64,000 nucleotides of DNA, from positions 27,316,628 to 27,380,627 of the forward strand of contig OZ037767.1 in assembly GCA_964035545.1 (NCBI GenBank), in the 5' to 3' direction. Shown here in pieces: positions 48,101-61,294 of this stretch. This stretch comes from Bugula neritina (lineage: Eukaryota > Bryozoa > Gymnolaemata > Cheilostomatida > Bugulidae). Position 1 is the first letter of the stretch. Each line of letters begins with the position of its first letter. The translations under genes and the position numbers were made by a program. Below the pieces are notes generated by a model. The model was given only the letters and a program-made list of their open reading frames with translations. It had not been told where the DNA came from and ran no database searches.

Positions 48101-51100
48101 TGAAGTCATACATAACAAACGTCATAAGAATGTCATTCAACTGGTGAAGCCTCTCATTGTTATCTCCACTGAAAAATGGGGTCATCCTGTCTGTTCGGCT
48201 CACATCCTTTTCTATTAAAAAATGAATTTGAAATCAAAATGGGGCCGAATTGAAGACCCACATTCACAGAATTATTCCACAAACACAATTATTTTTTCCT
48301 TACAGCTCACATGTTAGTAGACTCATCTGCATATTTCACGTATAAAATTTAGAATATAAAAAATATATACACTCGAACAGTTAATTATAAGGGTGATGCT
48401 TTCATGTGCAATTTTGACAAGGTTCTACTCCTTATACAGAATGTGTCAGCCATCACAACGCATTTGCTGAGGTGACAAATATTGACAGAATTGTAGATTC
48501 AGAGAGAGCTGAAGAGAGATACCAACCTATTAGACTCTCACGGTCTCTAAAGTCACTAAACCGAGACTTCTGACTCTCAGTCATGGACTTCCACTGCAGT
48601 TTCATTGCAAAATATTCATCTCTGAAAACACAGCATATATTAATTTTATATATTACCATATATTTTATATATTATCATAAAAACAACAAATGCTATTTTT
48701 TGGTAGTTTAAAAATTAAAGTACAGCAGGATTTTTTTATGCAACTATATTTTATTTGTGTAATCTACTTGTTGAATCCGTGATATTCCCCTGCACTCAAA
48801 AACTAAGTGATTTATGAATAAATAACTTTCAATAAAAAATTTGTCAAGTGATAATTTCTCATGACTCACACTTTTGTCTTACGAAATTCCTCACGCTCTC
48901 GAGTAGTGGAATCCCACGAGTAGAAAGAGAGAAGATATTTCCAAACTTCTGATCGCAAATCATGCGAAACCCCCTACAAGATGCCTGACATATAAAAACT
49001 GTAATATGAATAAAATGTTTTTACAGCAGAGACAAGGTAGCATTGATTCAGTTACAAATAAGTGTGTATAAGACAAGACTATAACCTTTAAAAAAGTAAA
49101 TTTTTTTAAAGAATTAAATTTATTAAAACATCTTTTTGTGCTTCCAGCTATAAAAAAAGATGCGTTTCAAACGCCAAAATGTTTTAGTTCAACTTTCAGT
49201 TCGAAAATATATTTTTAGCTAAACTGCTACAACTCATGTACCCCTCTATATATGATTTGTTTAAGTTCTCTGGGATTGGTAACTTTGCCTTCAGCATCAA
49301 AGAACTTCTCCCATACAGCTCTCTTTAAAGGTTCACCTCTGGGTTTCTTCTCCACCTCAGGAAGTTGTGCCTACAAAACCAATTGCTATACAACTGCATT
49401 ACTGCATTTGAAACAACATGAAAAGAAATATAAAAATATTTAAACTTAAAAAGATGTAAACTCATGAGGTAGATTTTCTCTCCCACATTATAGACTATAT
49501 TTACTGATACAGAAATCTTTATGCCAGGTAAATTCCATAAATCCAAAGTACGGTAATAACATGATCTTAGTAGATGGCAAGTCTAAAGATGTCTTCCATT
49601 TAAAAGCAAATTTGTAAAGCCCTCACCTCAGCTTTGCTCTATTCATTTTTAGACTAAAATGTCTTAGTGATCAATCCATGGTATACTAAGAACAGTGTAT
49701 GTGAGTTACAATATGAAATTTGAACTAGCATTACACATATTAGGGAAACACAAACAATAGAACACCTTTTCATCAATAAACAAGAAGTCTGGATCTTCGG
49801 GTTGCGTCGAGTGAATTGCACTGAAGTCGGTTTCATTCTCTTCCACGGAGATACGGAGTTGATCACATATCTCAGGCGGAACACTGTTCTTATCCTCAGA
49901 AGCCACCAGGGTGTTGGTAAGTAGTTTGGAAACTTTAGCAAAAGCAGTAAATGTGCCTCTCACGGGATCAGCAGCAAATCTCTGCAACAGACAGCATCCA
50001 GGTGTGGGAAAGCTTGAGGCAGTAAAATGTAACAGCAGCAATATACACCCATTACATACTATGCCCATGCTAAACATAAACCTGACTATTAACATGTTCC
50101 AAACATTTTGAAAATAGCATAATCATACAAAAGGTCTGAATGTGAAAATATTCTTATAAAACTTGCAAAGTTAAGGCTCAGTGAAAATTTAGCTCACAAG
50201 ATATATACAATAATGCACTTATTAATGGCTAGTAACCCCCCCCCCCCCCCCCCCCCCCCGATAGAATAATACGAGACGCTGTGATTAGGACTATGCCTTT
50301 TCTTCTCACCAGATTCACACAATTTCTTACCGACAAAGCGCTGCCCTGGTCAGCAAACAGATTTAGAGCGTCAAATGAGGACTCCAAGGCTTCTTGTTGG
50401 TGCGGTGAGACTAGAAAACGATTGCTGTCTGTGGCAGACCTGAAAAATGTAATACAAGAGACATTTATCTTCAACTAGAAACACTGTTTAAAACATAAAA
50501 CATTATAAAACATGTTTTGCCTACAATTTTTGGTTTAGCGTGTTTTATTATTAACAATAGAACATAGAACACAAAAAGGATAAAAATTTTTATAGATTTA
50601 AAAAGTTTTATTAATAAACATAAATTAGCTATCATTAGAACTTATAAGACTTTTATCAGTTTAATATCTACTGAAAGAAAACTTACTGGGTAATGATGAC
50701 TTTTTTCCCAAGATGATTCAAGAATTTATCTGTTACTCCACCTTTAGGAAAGTATATAGGGGGATGGCTGGTGCCTAAACAACACAGCAACAGTTTGTTA
50801 TACACTACAAAGCCTTAGTGCTTGAAAATAGCAAATCTATATAGACATATCTCTAGCCTGTGTCCCACATAAACAATATATCATGCAGTAGGACCATCGA
50901 CTACACATTCTACAAAGCTCAACCAAGTAAATTCAATACTAAATTAGTTGCTTTTCCCTTACCACAGTCTAAAATAAACATGATGCAAGAATTCTTGACT
51001 AGCTTCCCTTTCATTCTTTTAAAACTACGTAAATTATCAACATGAAAGTTGATGGGGTTATGGAACTTCTGTTGGTTTATCATTTTACAAGACCCCTCTA

Positions 51101-52372
51101 CAAAACACAAAACACTATCACCAAGTAACACAGTTACGCAAAGAAATACATATAAAACTACATTGCAATTAGCTTCCTCAACTGCCAAAAAGAATTTCGA
51201 ACCAGTTTCAATAAATTCAAATTACCATTTCAAGTAACAATTCAACATAGTATTATATCTCTATAATGTTCATACCTATAAGAACTCAAGTTGTACTGGT
51301 AATACTACAACTTCTCCAACTACTATAATGTACTATAACTTCAGTTAGCAGTAACCACTGTTGGTCATAAAATTTATAAAATGACAAAATTTTTGCCTCA
51401 AAGATGTTACAATGAAGACAAAAACTGAAAGAACACTAAAGTGTTTTTAAACCCTGCATAGTGGGGCAACAAACCTGTACGAGCAGCAGTAGGTGTTAGG
51501 TCAGTCAGCTGGGCAGCAGAGTTACTATACGTAAAGGAGACGGCGTCAGCATTTATAAAGTCCCAGGAATCATTGGGAGCATCCACATGAGTTGGATCTT
51601 CTCTCCACTCAATGTGACAGCCATCTGGCTGCATGAACCAACACATTAACGTATAGAGATAATCACCACAGGAAAACTTGATCTTAAAGAGTTTATTCAC
51701 AGAGAATATTGTGTGTACATACTATGCTGCAGGTATAAGAACTCTCTCTCTCGCTCTATGTAATTATTGTAGGTTTCCAATTAAAAAGCTTTACATACTA
51801 GTATAACAGTGTTTGTGAGTAAATCAGTATTCACTCCCTAACACATGCACCCTCCCTTAGAGAGGATACCACTCTAAGATACAGCATGAGCATATCTACA
51901 CTATATAATTGCACATCATGTTAAAGCATTTGGACATCATTGCAGAATACTTATTACTGCAATTGCCAAATTAGGATATAATTTTAAATAAAAATTTTTT
52001 TCATCGATAGTATGAATATTTACAAAGTAGATGCATTACACACCTTCTCGAGCATCAGTAGGGTACCATATATGTATTCTTCTTTATTTGAGCCATTTTT
52101 TACTTTGATGTATGTGTGTGTAACAGAATAGACAACCTATAGCACAATCAACATCTTAATGGAGATCTCATGGCACCATTATAAACTGTATGTAACCAAA
52201 CAATCTCCCATAAACACAAAAATCACCACTAAACAGTTGGCATGGAATGTCACGTGGTGACAATTTACATTTGGGTAATGAACTCAAGTTAAATTACAAT
52301 CCTGTAACAAATTCACCCGACTAGTAAAATTCAAAACAGTACCTTTTCGTCAATTGGATCTAATGCAGCCAT
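45200..52372 (-). CDS. TBC1D15: TBC1D15/TBC1D17-type Rab GTPase-activating protein, 15 exons
   Basis: Complete 587-residue TBC-domain RabGAP. The vertebrate relatives act on Rab7 at late endosomes and mitochondria through Fis1. Exons: 52372-52343, 52136-52044, 51628-51475, 50774-50687, 50439-50331, 49981-49766, 49370-49242, 48973-48870, 48621-48527, 48211-48095, 47746-47646, 47376-47277, 46481-46384, 45916-45800 and 45412-45200; all phases agree. The N-terminal half matches the TBC1D15/17 Rab-binding region. The TBC domain spans about residues 274-517 with GVSHDLRSEVW, the arginine finger IEKDVSR (R345), the glutamine finger YVQGMSDLL (Q382) and FRWLLIVFKREF. Both catalytic residues are present, so it should be active. 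The C-terminus is Ser/Pro/Arg-rich and short (human TBC1D15 is about 690 residues). The start is MAALDPIDEK, with no in-frame upstream ATG seen. Confidence 0.92.
47028..47266. repeat. 15-bp minisatellite, about 16 units
   Basis: Tandem GAGACTTATGTACTT units (a few of 14 bp). They begin about 11 bases after the donor of the TBC1D15-like exon 47376-47277, inside the following intron. Confidence 0.9.
50236..50259. repeat. Poly-C tract (24 C)
   Basis: An uninterrupted C run in a TBC1D15-like intron; a G24 tract in the pre-mRNA. Confidence 0.95.
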
Positions 52373-55300
52373 TCTCCAAAAAAGATTAAGTATTAGTTTA
52401 CTAAATATTCTTCAGTAATAATGGTAAGTCTTCAATTCTAGGCCTGAAAAAATACAAATTCATTAAGACTATTGGCTAAAGTTAGTACAGCACTCACAAA
52501 TATGATGCTGGTAATGACTAAATAACTTAGTAATGACTTAGCTACGAGTTGTGTTGCAAAGCCCACTTCATACCATAGACTTGTGTTCTTATTAAATATA
52601 CAGTTAAAAGAAATCAGTTACAAAGGCAAAATTTATTTCAAATATAATTATAAAGTTCAACAAAATACAGGGCTAAATTAAACACAAAAAGTGTGGAGCT
52701 GTAAAGCTTTATTGTCACAATAACTAAAAAAAAACACCAACATACTGATTAGAATGCCACACCTGCAATACTAGCATTACATCTATACAACTTTGTAAAA
52801 CAAGTCAAGAAAAAAAATCGACAAGCAATATTTTAGCAGAAGCAATCTCAACAAAACATATCAAGATTGCTCTTTGCTGCAAGTAAGATTGCTGCGTTAT
52901 TTTGCTGTCCCATAATACATCTATGCCCATAATAATAATAATAATAATACTCATATTCATGATCATTTTCAGTTTCCACATTCATAACTTCACAATAAAA
53001 GTGATTATTATCACAATTGAGGTTCATCAAGTAAGCCAATATTTGGCTAGGTAAAGTCAAGTCATACTCAGACCGAAATGCAAGCATGGCAATCAAACTC
53101 TTCAAGTCAATTAGTTTAGTAGTGCAAATTAATACTTCAAGCAAACTAACACAAGCTAAAAAATTTCAAGGTTACTGAATTAAACTGATAAACTTATAGG
53201 AACTGTCTATCAAAGTTTAAAAGTAGAATATAAATTTAAAAATGCTTAAAGCTAAATGAAATTACATATAAAGGACAGTAGTACCCGGGGCTTAACTGCT
53301 TGAAGTTGGTAATAGTAGTGCTTAGTTTCACTGAGTCAATTGTTATTTACATTTATTTCAAAATTTGAAATAAAACTATTTTTATATTGACTTGATGTTT
53401 CCTAAGGAACATTAATTAGTAATCTTAAATTACTTTGCATAAACTAGCAGTTATCATTATTACTACCAATTACCACTAGACATGTATTATTATTACTATT
53501 ACTATTACTAATACTGTAATAGTAATACTAATAGTAATAGTGAAACTCATACTCATACTGATAGCGATAGTCAATGCCATAGTCATCGTATAAAATAATA
53601 AATAATAATACTTATTATTATATAATTTATTATAACAACAATATAAATTCAAATTATTAGTTATTACCTATTAATTAATTATACTATCATTATTACAAAC
53701 TCAGTACCACCTGTCTTGCATGGGCAGAAACTGAAAGCACTAAAAGTAAAAGTAAATACCTTGGGGTAACCATCCAGTCAGACCTAAGATTTGATCAGCA
53801 TATAAATAATAAGTGTACCAAGTTCCGGGAAGTTCTTGTTTATTTTCGTGCGCCACAACTCATAGTCACAGCATAACTATAAACAATAAAGCATAGTGAT
53901 AATAATTATCAACTCCATTGTGATTGTAATTGTCACGTTCAAGCAGCTTTGCTGATTACAAGTCATGTGGCCAAGATAAATAAATCTTGCTCAAATTATA
54001 GAGTTGTCTTCCACCGGTTATACATGAATGCAAAATCAGCGAGTTGATAGTTATATTGCTTTTTAACAAACGTGTTGCTATTGGATTAAAAGAGTGGTAA
54101 AAACGAACCAATACAAATAAAACAATACTAAAATTTTAGCGATACCATTTAATTGTTACTGTAGCTTTGGAGACATTATTCATTATGAAAAAACAGCTAT
54201 GATGATTGTTTATTATATTATCTTATTATTATATTATATTTACATATGTTAACCTAAATTATTGCTGACACGGTTGAATGCAAAAGTATGCAAATCCAAC
54301 TAAATTTGCTAATCACTATTTTGATTTAATTTTAGTATTTTAAACTGTAATCCGGTCTGAATCCCCTTTGGCTATGAATTGTCCAGTCTGAGTATCAGTC
54401 TGGGTGCGAGTCAAACTCAATCACAATGTCATAAAATTGATATGAGATAGTTTCACTTTCAGTTTTTTTTAAGCTTTGAATTTAAGTTTAGCAAATTTTT
54501 TTTAGAATAAATATTGATATGCTTTTTATTACTGAAATTATAAAATAAGAGTTGTTATGATTATCATTATTCTGATAACATAAATTTAAAATCATCATTA
54601 ATGACAATACTCGTAGTCATACTCATACTGATATTTATATTGTTAATATGGTTCGTTATTTCAATTTTCTGCAGTAGTTAGATTCTCAATGGGCAGATAG
54701 GCATGGCAATGGTTATGGTAGTCCTAAACTAAATGACAATGCCAAAAACTAAATAATAAAACTTAATATTAATAACAGTTTTACTACTTTATTAGTATTT
54801 TGGTAGTCTATATTATAAACGCGTCTATATATGTTTAAAAAGAATACAAAGTAGTGATATTTTTAGAAGTAAGCATAATTACAGTTTTAAATTTAAAACT
54901 TTTTTCAGCATCTTACATCGAAATTATTAAACATACTTTTTTTAAGATTTTAGTTATCCTCCAGCAAAAGCTTGCATGTTGTATTACACTGTTATACTCT
55001 GTCAAATGCATCATAAAACACTGTTTACAAAGTATGAATAAATTTATATAATAACTTTTTTTCTGAATTAAATAATTTATATGCTAATTTTGCTTTGTTT
55101 GAATTGTAAAAAAAGATCTTACTAAACAGGGATTTTGTTGTTGCTAAACATTGTGGAAGTTATAAACAATGACCAGCAATTGTAGAATGCAGTATATAGT
55201 TTTTTTTTGAAAAGATATTTTTTCAGTTATGCTATCATTTTGAGCAACAGTAAGTTCAGGGTGCTCATTATTCTAAAATAGAAAATAGCAGGTCATGCAT

Positions 55301-55539
55301 AAACTGAAGTGATCTTGATGATCAAATTTTTTTTACATAAGTTTTAGTTGAGAATTTTAAAATTGAAAATAGTTTTTGTTTTAAAACATCTCATTTTATT
55401 TATTTGAAAATATGGGTCAAACCCATATTATTTCTCTAAATCTTTGCGAAACAAATGCAAAAAAGCTCTTTTCTACAACTATTGTGTACTACTCTTTAAA
55501 AGATTTTTAATTCATTCATGCATCAGAGTTATATTTCAG
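52373..55539. other. Intergenic region between divergent genes
   Basis: AT-rich 3.2 kb between the TBC1D15-like start (minus) and the EF-hand/Death gene (plus). It must hold both promoters, but I recognise no TATA-box or initiator with confidence. It contains triplet-like ATTACT/AGTAAT sequence near 53485-53545. No coding exon was recognised. Confidence 0.5.
53485..53545. repeat. ATTACT/AGTAAT inverted simple repeat
   Basis: A run of TATTACTATTAC is followed, after AATACTGT, by AATAGTAATACTAATAGTAAT, so the two halves are roughly complementary and could form a hairpin. It is in intergenic DNA. Confidence 0.55.
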
Positions 55540-58500
55540 ATGGGAGAAATTGTATCAAAATCTTTTCATGACTACCCTAAGGGGTTTGGGCATGACATTA
55601 CTAACGCTCAAAACAAAAACTGGATTACTAAACATGCAGAACTAACGAATCTAACTGTTGTGGAATGTCAACGTCTGTGGACTCGATTCCAGCAGCTAGG
55701 ATGTGATGATGACGGAGTTTTGCACATGAACCATCTTGGAAGTGCAGGGAAATTCAAGGTTGTTACAACTTCAAGTCTATTTGTTTATCAGTTAAGTCAG
55801 TGGCTGAAAATATTTTTGTAAAATATATCTTTGCTCGGAGTTGTTCACTCTACACCCACAACTCCTAATTCTTTTAAGCAACCAATATTTATTATTGTTA
55901 ACATAGTTGGTGAGTGTCTTTCAAGTCATGCATGGCTTCACATACCTGTGAATGTATGCTTTATACTCCTTTGTACTGTGTGAATGTACATTTTATACAG
56001 ATAATATTTATTTAAACTCTCTTTAGTCCTGTATTTGTTTTTTCTACTCATCTTCATTTTGTTTATGTGCTTTTACAGAAGTGTACTTTCTTTCCTCTAA
56101 CTTCGTTTATAAAATCTTGCCTTACATACCGTGATTGTCAATTCAAAGTTGTGTAGCTGTTCTACTTTTGTTTGCTATATTTCTGTATTCACTCATTACT
56201 CAATTTAATTACATTTTTATATATTACTTGAAGTGTATATATTGACGAAATCTCAATGTATCTGTAGGGCTTACCAATATAAATTAAATGCAAGACATTC
56301 AGACAGTGATGAGTTCTATGTTAAAGCTCTGGGCACGGCAAAATACATCAATATTCTGTAGCTACTCTAACACTTAGACAAACTAAATGTTTTCATTTTG
56401 GCAAGCTTTTTTACTAAAATGTAGTTTGTGTGTTTGCTATTTGTAAAATTTGAAAAAACTAAAAATAGTTATGTTCCTTCAAATTTATGGCAATTTTTAG
56501 GAAGATGTTTTGTTTCGTAACTTGCTGATGGTGATGTTTGGAGAGTCACAGCAGCTCCACTTTCACACATTCTTGAATGCTATATCCTGGGTTACTAATG
56601 CTGATATAGATGAGAAGAGCAAGGCTGTGTTCTACTTTTTCACTGCTGGTAAAATGACTCTAATAGTTTGTGAACACAAGTCTGTGAATTTTGTAAATAT
56701 CAACTTTACTTTCCTCTCAATTTTCTAATTCGCTGGTTGGCGATACTTTTTATTTTACAATTATATTCAAACAGCTCTGGCATTTATTTTCCGTGGATCA
56801 AAAGTTTGGGGTCAAAGTTCAAACACTATTTTTAGATAATTACTTGTCAAATCAAATGTTAGTACTTCATCTAATATTCTTGATATATCAAATTACAAAC
56901 TTATAATAATATCAATTTCACTGTGGGTTTGAACGTTCTTAGGTGGGTCATTCGGTAAAGAGTTGTTTGCAAAGATTTTGCGGCGAGTTTACCCGGATAA
57001 GGACCTTGACACTTTAGATCAGTACACTGAGATTGTATATAAATCCGCAAGTTCTGACCCGAGTAAGCAATTTCTCTTTTGAAGTCAACTTGCACCTGTC
57101 ATTGTTTCATAACAAAATTTGTTTGTAAGTTTTGTTGTATGTATACGTATCTAACGTATTGTTCCCTTTAATGAAAGAAACAAAATGTATAAAACTTTAT
57201 ATTTTATACTTTTGCAACTAAAATGGCAATTTTGAACTTTTTTAGTTGACTCATCAAAAGTTTTCAGGTAGATTTCACTTGCTCTCAATTATAGTATCAT
57301 TATAATCTCTAAGTTTGATATGTACTTTTTGAATTATATAACAGTAGATTACATTCTTTGAGACTAATATGTTGATTCCACTCTCCTAGTCTAGTATATT
57401 TTTGCAGGTAGTGGACAGAGTAAACTGACATTTGAAGATTTTATGTCTGTTTGTAACGCATTCACAGGGAACCAGTTGGAGGAGACCCTCTATTTTGATA
57501 TTATACCAGATGAAGCTAATCGGAATTCTCTGCCAAAGGTGACTTCTCTTACTGTAATACATGTGACACTTGTCAACATGTCTTACTGTAATACATGTGA
57601 CACTTGTCAACATGTTTTACTGTAATACATATGACACTTGTCAACAGGTCTTACTGCAATACATGTGATACTTGTCAACAGGTCTTACTGTAATACATGT
57701 GACACTTGTCAACAGGTCTTACTGTAATACATGTGACACTTGTCAGCAGGTCTTACTGTAATACATGTGACACTTGTAAACATGTCTTACTGCAATACAT
57801 GTGACACTTGTCAACAGGTCTTACTGCAATACATGTGACACTTGTCAACAGGTCTCACTGTAATACATGTAATGTGCTGTATTGAGGTGTATGGGTATAA
57901 ATATATGACACTTATCAACAGATCTTACTACTGCAAATATTACACTCAAATTGCTATTAGTTCTCCTGGTTGTCTTTGTTATGCATTTTTGATTCCTTCA
58001 TTTTTGCAGATGTTATATATTTTTATGCAATAATGTCATTCACATCAAATCACATGGGTTATATTATAGGTGAATTTACCTTAATGGATACTGTCGAGCT
58101 GTTTATTAAGATAAAATTATCACTGTCATTATCATCATTATCACAAAGTTATCACTATTGGTTTGGCTATACATCCAGAAGAGCTGGTTTTCTCTCTTAG
58201 GCTTCTTTTTGTCTTAAAAAGCTTCTTGCATTACCAGGATCTGCTTTCATACTTGTTTAGTACATTTCTACTGAATTCCACTGATGTTTATTATATTCAG
58301 TGTTTATGTTTATGATTGATTAATTGCGCTGTATCATTGTTGAACAATTTCCAGGACGACAATTGTGTTTTCGAGAGATAGACATCTGTCAGAATTTCAG
58401 TTCATCATAATATGTGGATGTCAGTCTGCTTCAATCATAAAATAACAGCCAAAAATAATTATAAAGGAAAAATTAAAATAAGATGGTGAAAAGAAATTAT

Positions 58501-61294
58501 TAAGACTTGATAACTTGTAATTGTACTGCGTCTGGAAACCAGAAAATGTTTTTGAAAACTACTGCTAACATTAAACAGACTAGGTGTATGCATGATGCAG
58601 TTAGTTACTCTTGTATTAGTTGTATTATATGCAGTGAGATAGAGCAGGAGAAAAAATAGTATTAGCTTTGTCTTCTGGTATTATTGAAATACCCTAAGGA
58701 CATAATACTGTAAAAAGAAAATAAGGCTGGACAGATAACTCCTGCAACACTAAAAGTAAATGTTTATAAAAACGTTTTTTTAGTTACTGTCTACATTTTA
58801 AATGGTCTATAAAGGTTTATAGTAAACATGGTGAAAGGTCCAGCTTTGTTTACTATAGTGAGCTTGACTGAAAGCCTCAATAAACTAAAATTTGAACTTA
58901 TTTGAGCTATTTGCAGCTCTGTGGTTGAGGTTGTCTTAGTTTAGGGTTACTTCTTTATAATGCACTTCTGTTTACTTCAAGTTATTTCTACAACTTTTGA
59001 CAAATCTGTACAATATCGAACACCATAATATCATAGAGTTATGTTTTAATAGAAAAAAGAGACGGGCACTGATAAAGACCCTAGCCATAGCTCTTTGGTT
59101 TGTGAAGCAAGTATTGCCGAGCTATCTGCTGCTATGAAGTCCACCCGCAACTATCAGCCTATGTTTGAAGCTCTAGGCTTTTCACAAGTGCAGACTCTGA
59201 GGTTTGAGAAGAAATATGCAGACAACGCTATAAGAGTAAGGCGGTAGATTAGTTAAAAGCTGCTGAAATTAAGTGTTGTTTTACATTGTCATTAAACATG
59301 GTGTGGTGATTTGATCACCAAGTTTGCATTATGTTCTGTATTTTAGATAGTCTCGTTGTAGACACACTGTTTTGTTGGATTATAAAAGTATGGTCAATCC
59401 TTTTGATTAAAAGTTTCATAAAAGCGTTTTTCTAAGTAATATACAAGCCTGACAAGAGTATGGCGTAGAAACTTGAAAGGTTGTATTTATTAACTATATT
59501 TGCATGAAATGACTGAAACAACAGAAAAGCGCATATAGATGACACATTTTTTTCTAATATGATTTTCAATTAGATGCATGGCTTACATGGTTTAAAAACG
59601 CAACATTTTAGTTGGAGCTTTTTGTTATAGACAGATTAAAATCCTTCATTCCACGAATACTGCACCTGCTAATTTTCAGCTGGGTCAAGTTATGGCTTCT
59701 TTTTTCATAAAATTAAATATGAATAAGTCTAAATGAGCAAGTTGTGTAGTAACACATTTGCCTATATTATAGATAAAGGAATATAAAACTCTCCTCTCTA
59801 TTTCTCTTCTAAGTTTATAGTCAATAAAAATCCAGCTATATTTACTATTTAAAACTATTCAATACTAAATGTGATGCCAGTAAATTAAAGAGTTGGCACA
59901 TTGACTTTTATAAAAATATGCATTAATTTTTTCAACTCTAAATGTTTTGTTGAAATTATTCAGTGTTAAAATTAGTTTCCATTTTTAACCTATGAGTAGC
60001 AAAGGTCATTGGCCAGCTATCTCTTTGGGCTATGAGAGTACTTTCTTGTTCATGTTGACAAAATTTCTTTCTTTCTTTTAAGATATGATAATGTTTATGG
60101 TTTGGTTAGTCATTGCCTGGTTATTTCAATAAAATGCACTTTATTTGGTGACCAGCAAAAGGATGTAAGTTTTACATGATTTTAAATCTAATTTGAAGAG
60201 ACTTGCACTCTGAAATCTGGTGAATAATTAACTTTTTTTCAAAGATGCAAAGTTGCCATATATAACAAACAAAGATTTGCATAATCTAGCATAATAATTA
60301 TATCAAAACACATTTAAATCTGTCAAAAACAGCATTTTTATGTAAATTGTGTTTGCAATTAATCAGGATTTCACTTCAACTGGATTTAAAACAGACAAAA
60401 AAGTAGCCCTCCCCTCACCTTTTCACTATAGCTCACACTTTGTGGCACGGGCCTCGCCTACTTTCGTCACAAAGCGAGTGCACCGCGTGGCATAGACCTG
60501 TAAATGTAAATTCTATGTTAGAGTGCTCTAGGTTAGATAGAACTGAATGCCAAATATAGGTCTGTTGGGTGCAACCAAATAAAATTATGCCTGTGTTTTT
60601 AGACCTTGCGCTTTATTTGTGGTAAGTTTTTTGATTTGGATGCCCAAAAGTAAACAGAATTTCATATGTTAACATTTTACTTAAAATTCTTAGCTCTTTC
60701 CACTAACTACAATATGTTGAAGTAGTAAATAGTTCGACTTTGGTGCTTTTGATAACATGTATTTACATTTAATCTTTTGGAAATTTGTAGTACCGGCAGA
60801 GGAATTATTATCCCTTGCATAAATAAACTCAACAGTGAAATATTATATATATAAAACTCACGCAAGTTTGTAGCCTATATCCCTGTGAGAACCCCTGATG
60901 GAATAGGTTTTATAATCGGGCTAAAGATTTGTTTTCTTATTGTGGCAAAGGAGCAATTATATGACTAAATGACATTCCTAACGTCACCTTTACTAGGATT
61001 CGAACCACTCATCTTGTGTTTACTAAGTCAGTGTTTTAGCCACTAGACCATGGCTGCTCCCTGTAATGTTAGATATATATTATATATTATTATATTATAT
61101 ATTATATGATATTTAAATCTTGTCAAAACTTTTAAAAGGTTATACATTAAAAGTTTCATTGCATATTTTAGATAAGAGAAATGTTAAAATCCTGGAAACA
61201 ACTTCAAGAAGAGGAGGCAACTTGTAGTGAACTTCGGAATGCTTTAGAGAAAGTCAAACCTGAGCTGGCACATTTAGTTTATGGACTTAAATAA
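55540..61294 (+). CDS. EF-hand-like protein with C-terminal Death domain, 6 exons
   Basis: A 307-residue protein. Exons 55540-55758, 56501-56648, 56943-57062, 57408-57538, 59053-59235 and 61172-61294 (stop TAA); all phases agree. Residues 1-206 look like a degenerate EF-hand pair-of-pairs of the calcineurin-B type. The loop at 54-65 keeps DDDG but has Gly and His where Ca-binding Asp and Glu are expected, and the later helix-loop-helix segments (FHTFLNAISWV, KLTFEDFMSVC) lack canonical loops. Residues about 226-307 match a Death domain: MFEALGFS, then LRFEKKY, EMLKSWKQ and LRNALEKVKPELAHLV. Met1-Gly2 with Ser6 resembles a myristoylation start, but Glu3 is unfavourable. The start lies right after an acceptor-like TTTCAG, so a 5' UTR exon is likely; an in-frame ATG at 55444 is an alternative. 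The exact family is not recognised; an apoptosis or innate-immune adaptor role is inference only. Confidence 0.75.
57547..57872. repeat. 34-bp minisatellite, about 9.6 units
   Basis: Tandem units (TCTTACTGTAATACATGTGA, then CACTTGTCAACAGG) starting nine bases after the donor of the exon 57408-57538. The first bases of the intron resemble part of the unit. Confidence 0.9.
60857..61063 (-). mobile_element. tRNA-derived SINE, minus orientation
   Basis: Reverse-strand copy of the 11615 family: GGGAGCAGCCATGGTCTAG, A-box-like TAGTGGCTAAAACAC, B-box GGTTCGAATCC, then ATAATTGCTCC, TCTTTAGCCC, AGGGGTTCTCACAGG and a terminal CAAACTTGCGTGAG. It lies in the last intron of the EF-hand/Death gene. Flanks are TA-rich, so the target-site duplication cannot be told from simple sequence. 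The intact B box suggests a fairly recent copy. Confidence 0.8.

Noticed and set aside
55444-55539. N-terminal extension of the EF-hand/Death protein from an ATG at 55444
   Set aside because: The stretch is basic and intron-like, and an acceptor-like TTTCAG sits directly before the ATG at 55540. It was kept only as an alternative start.
57547-57872. CRISPR-like array
   Set aside because: Units are directly abutting with no unique spacers, and the context is a eukaryotic intron. It is a minisatellite.
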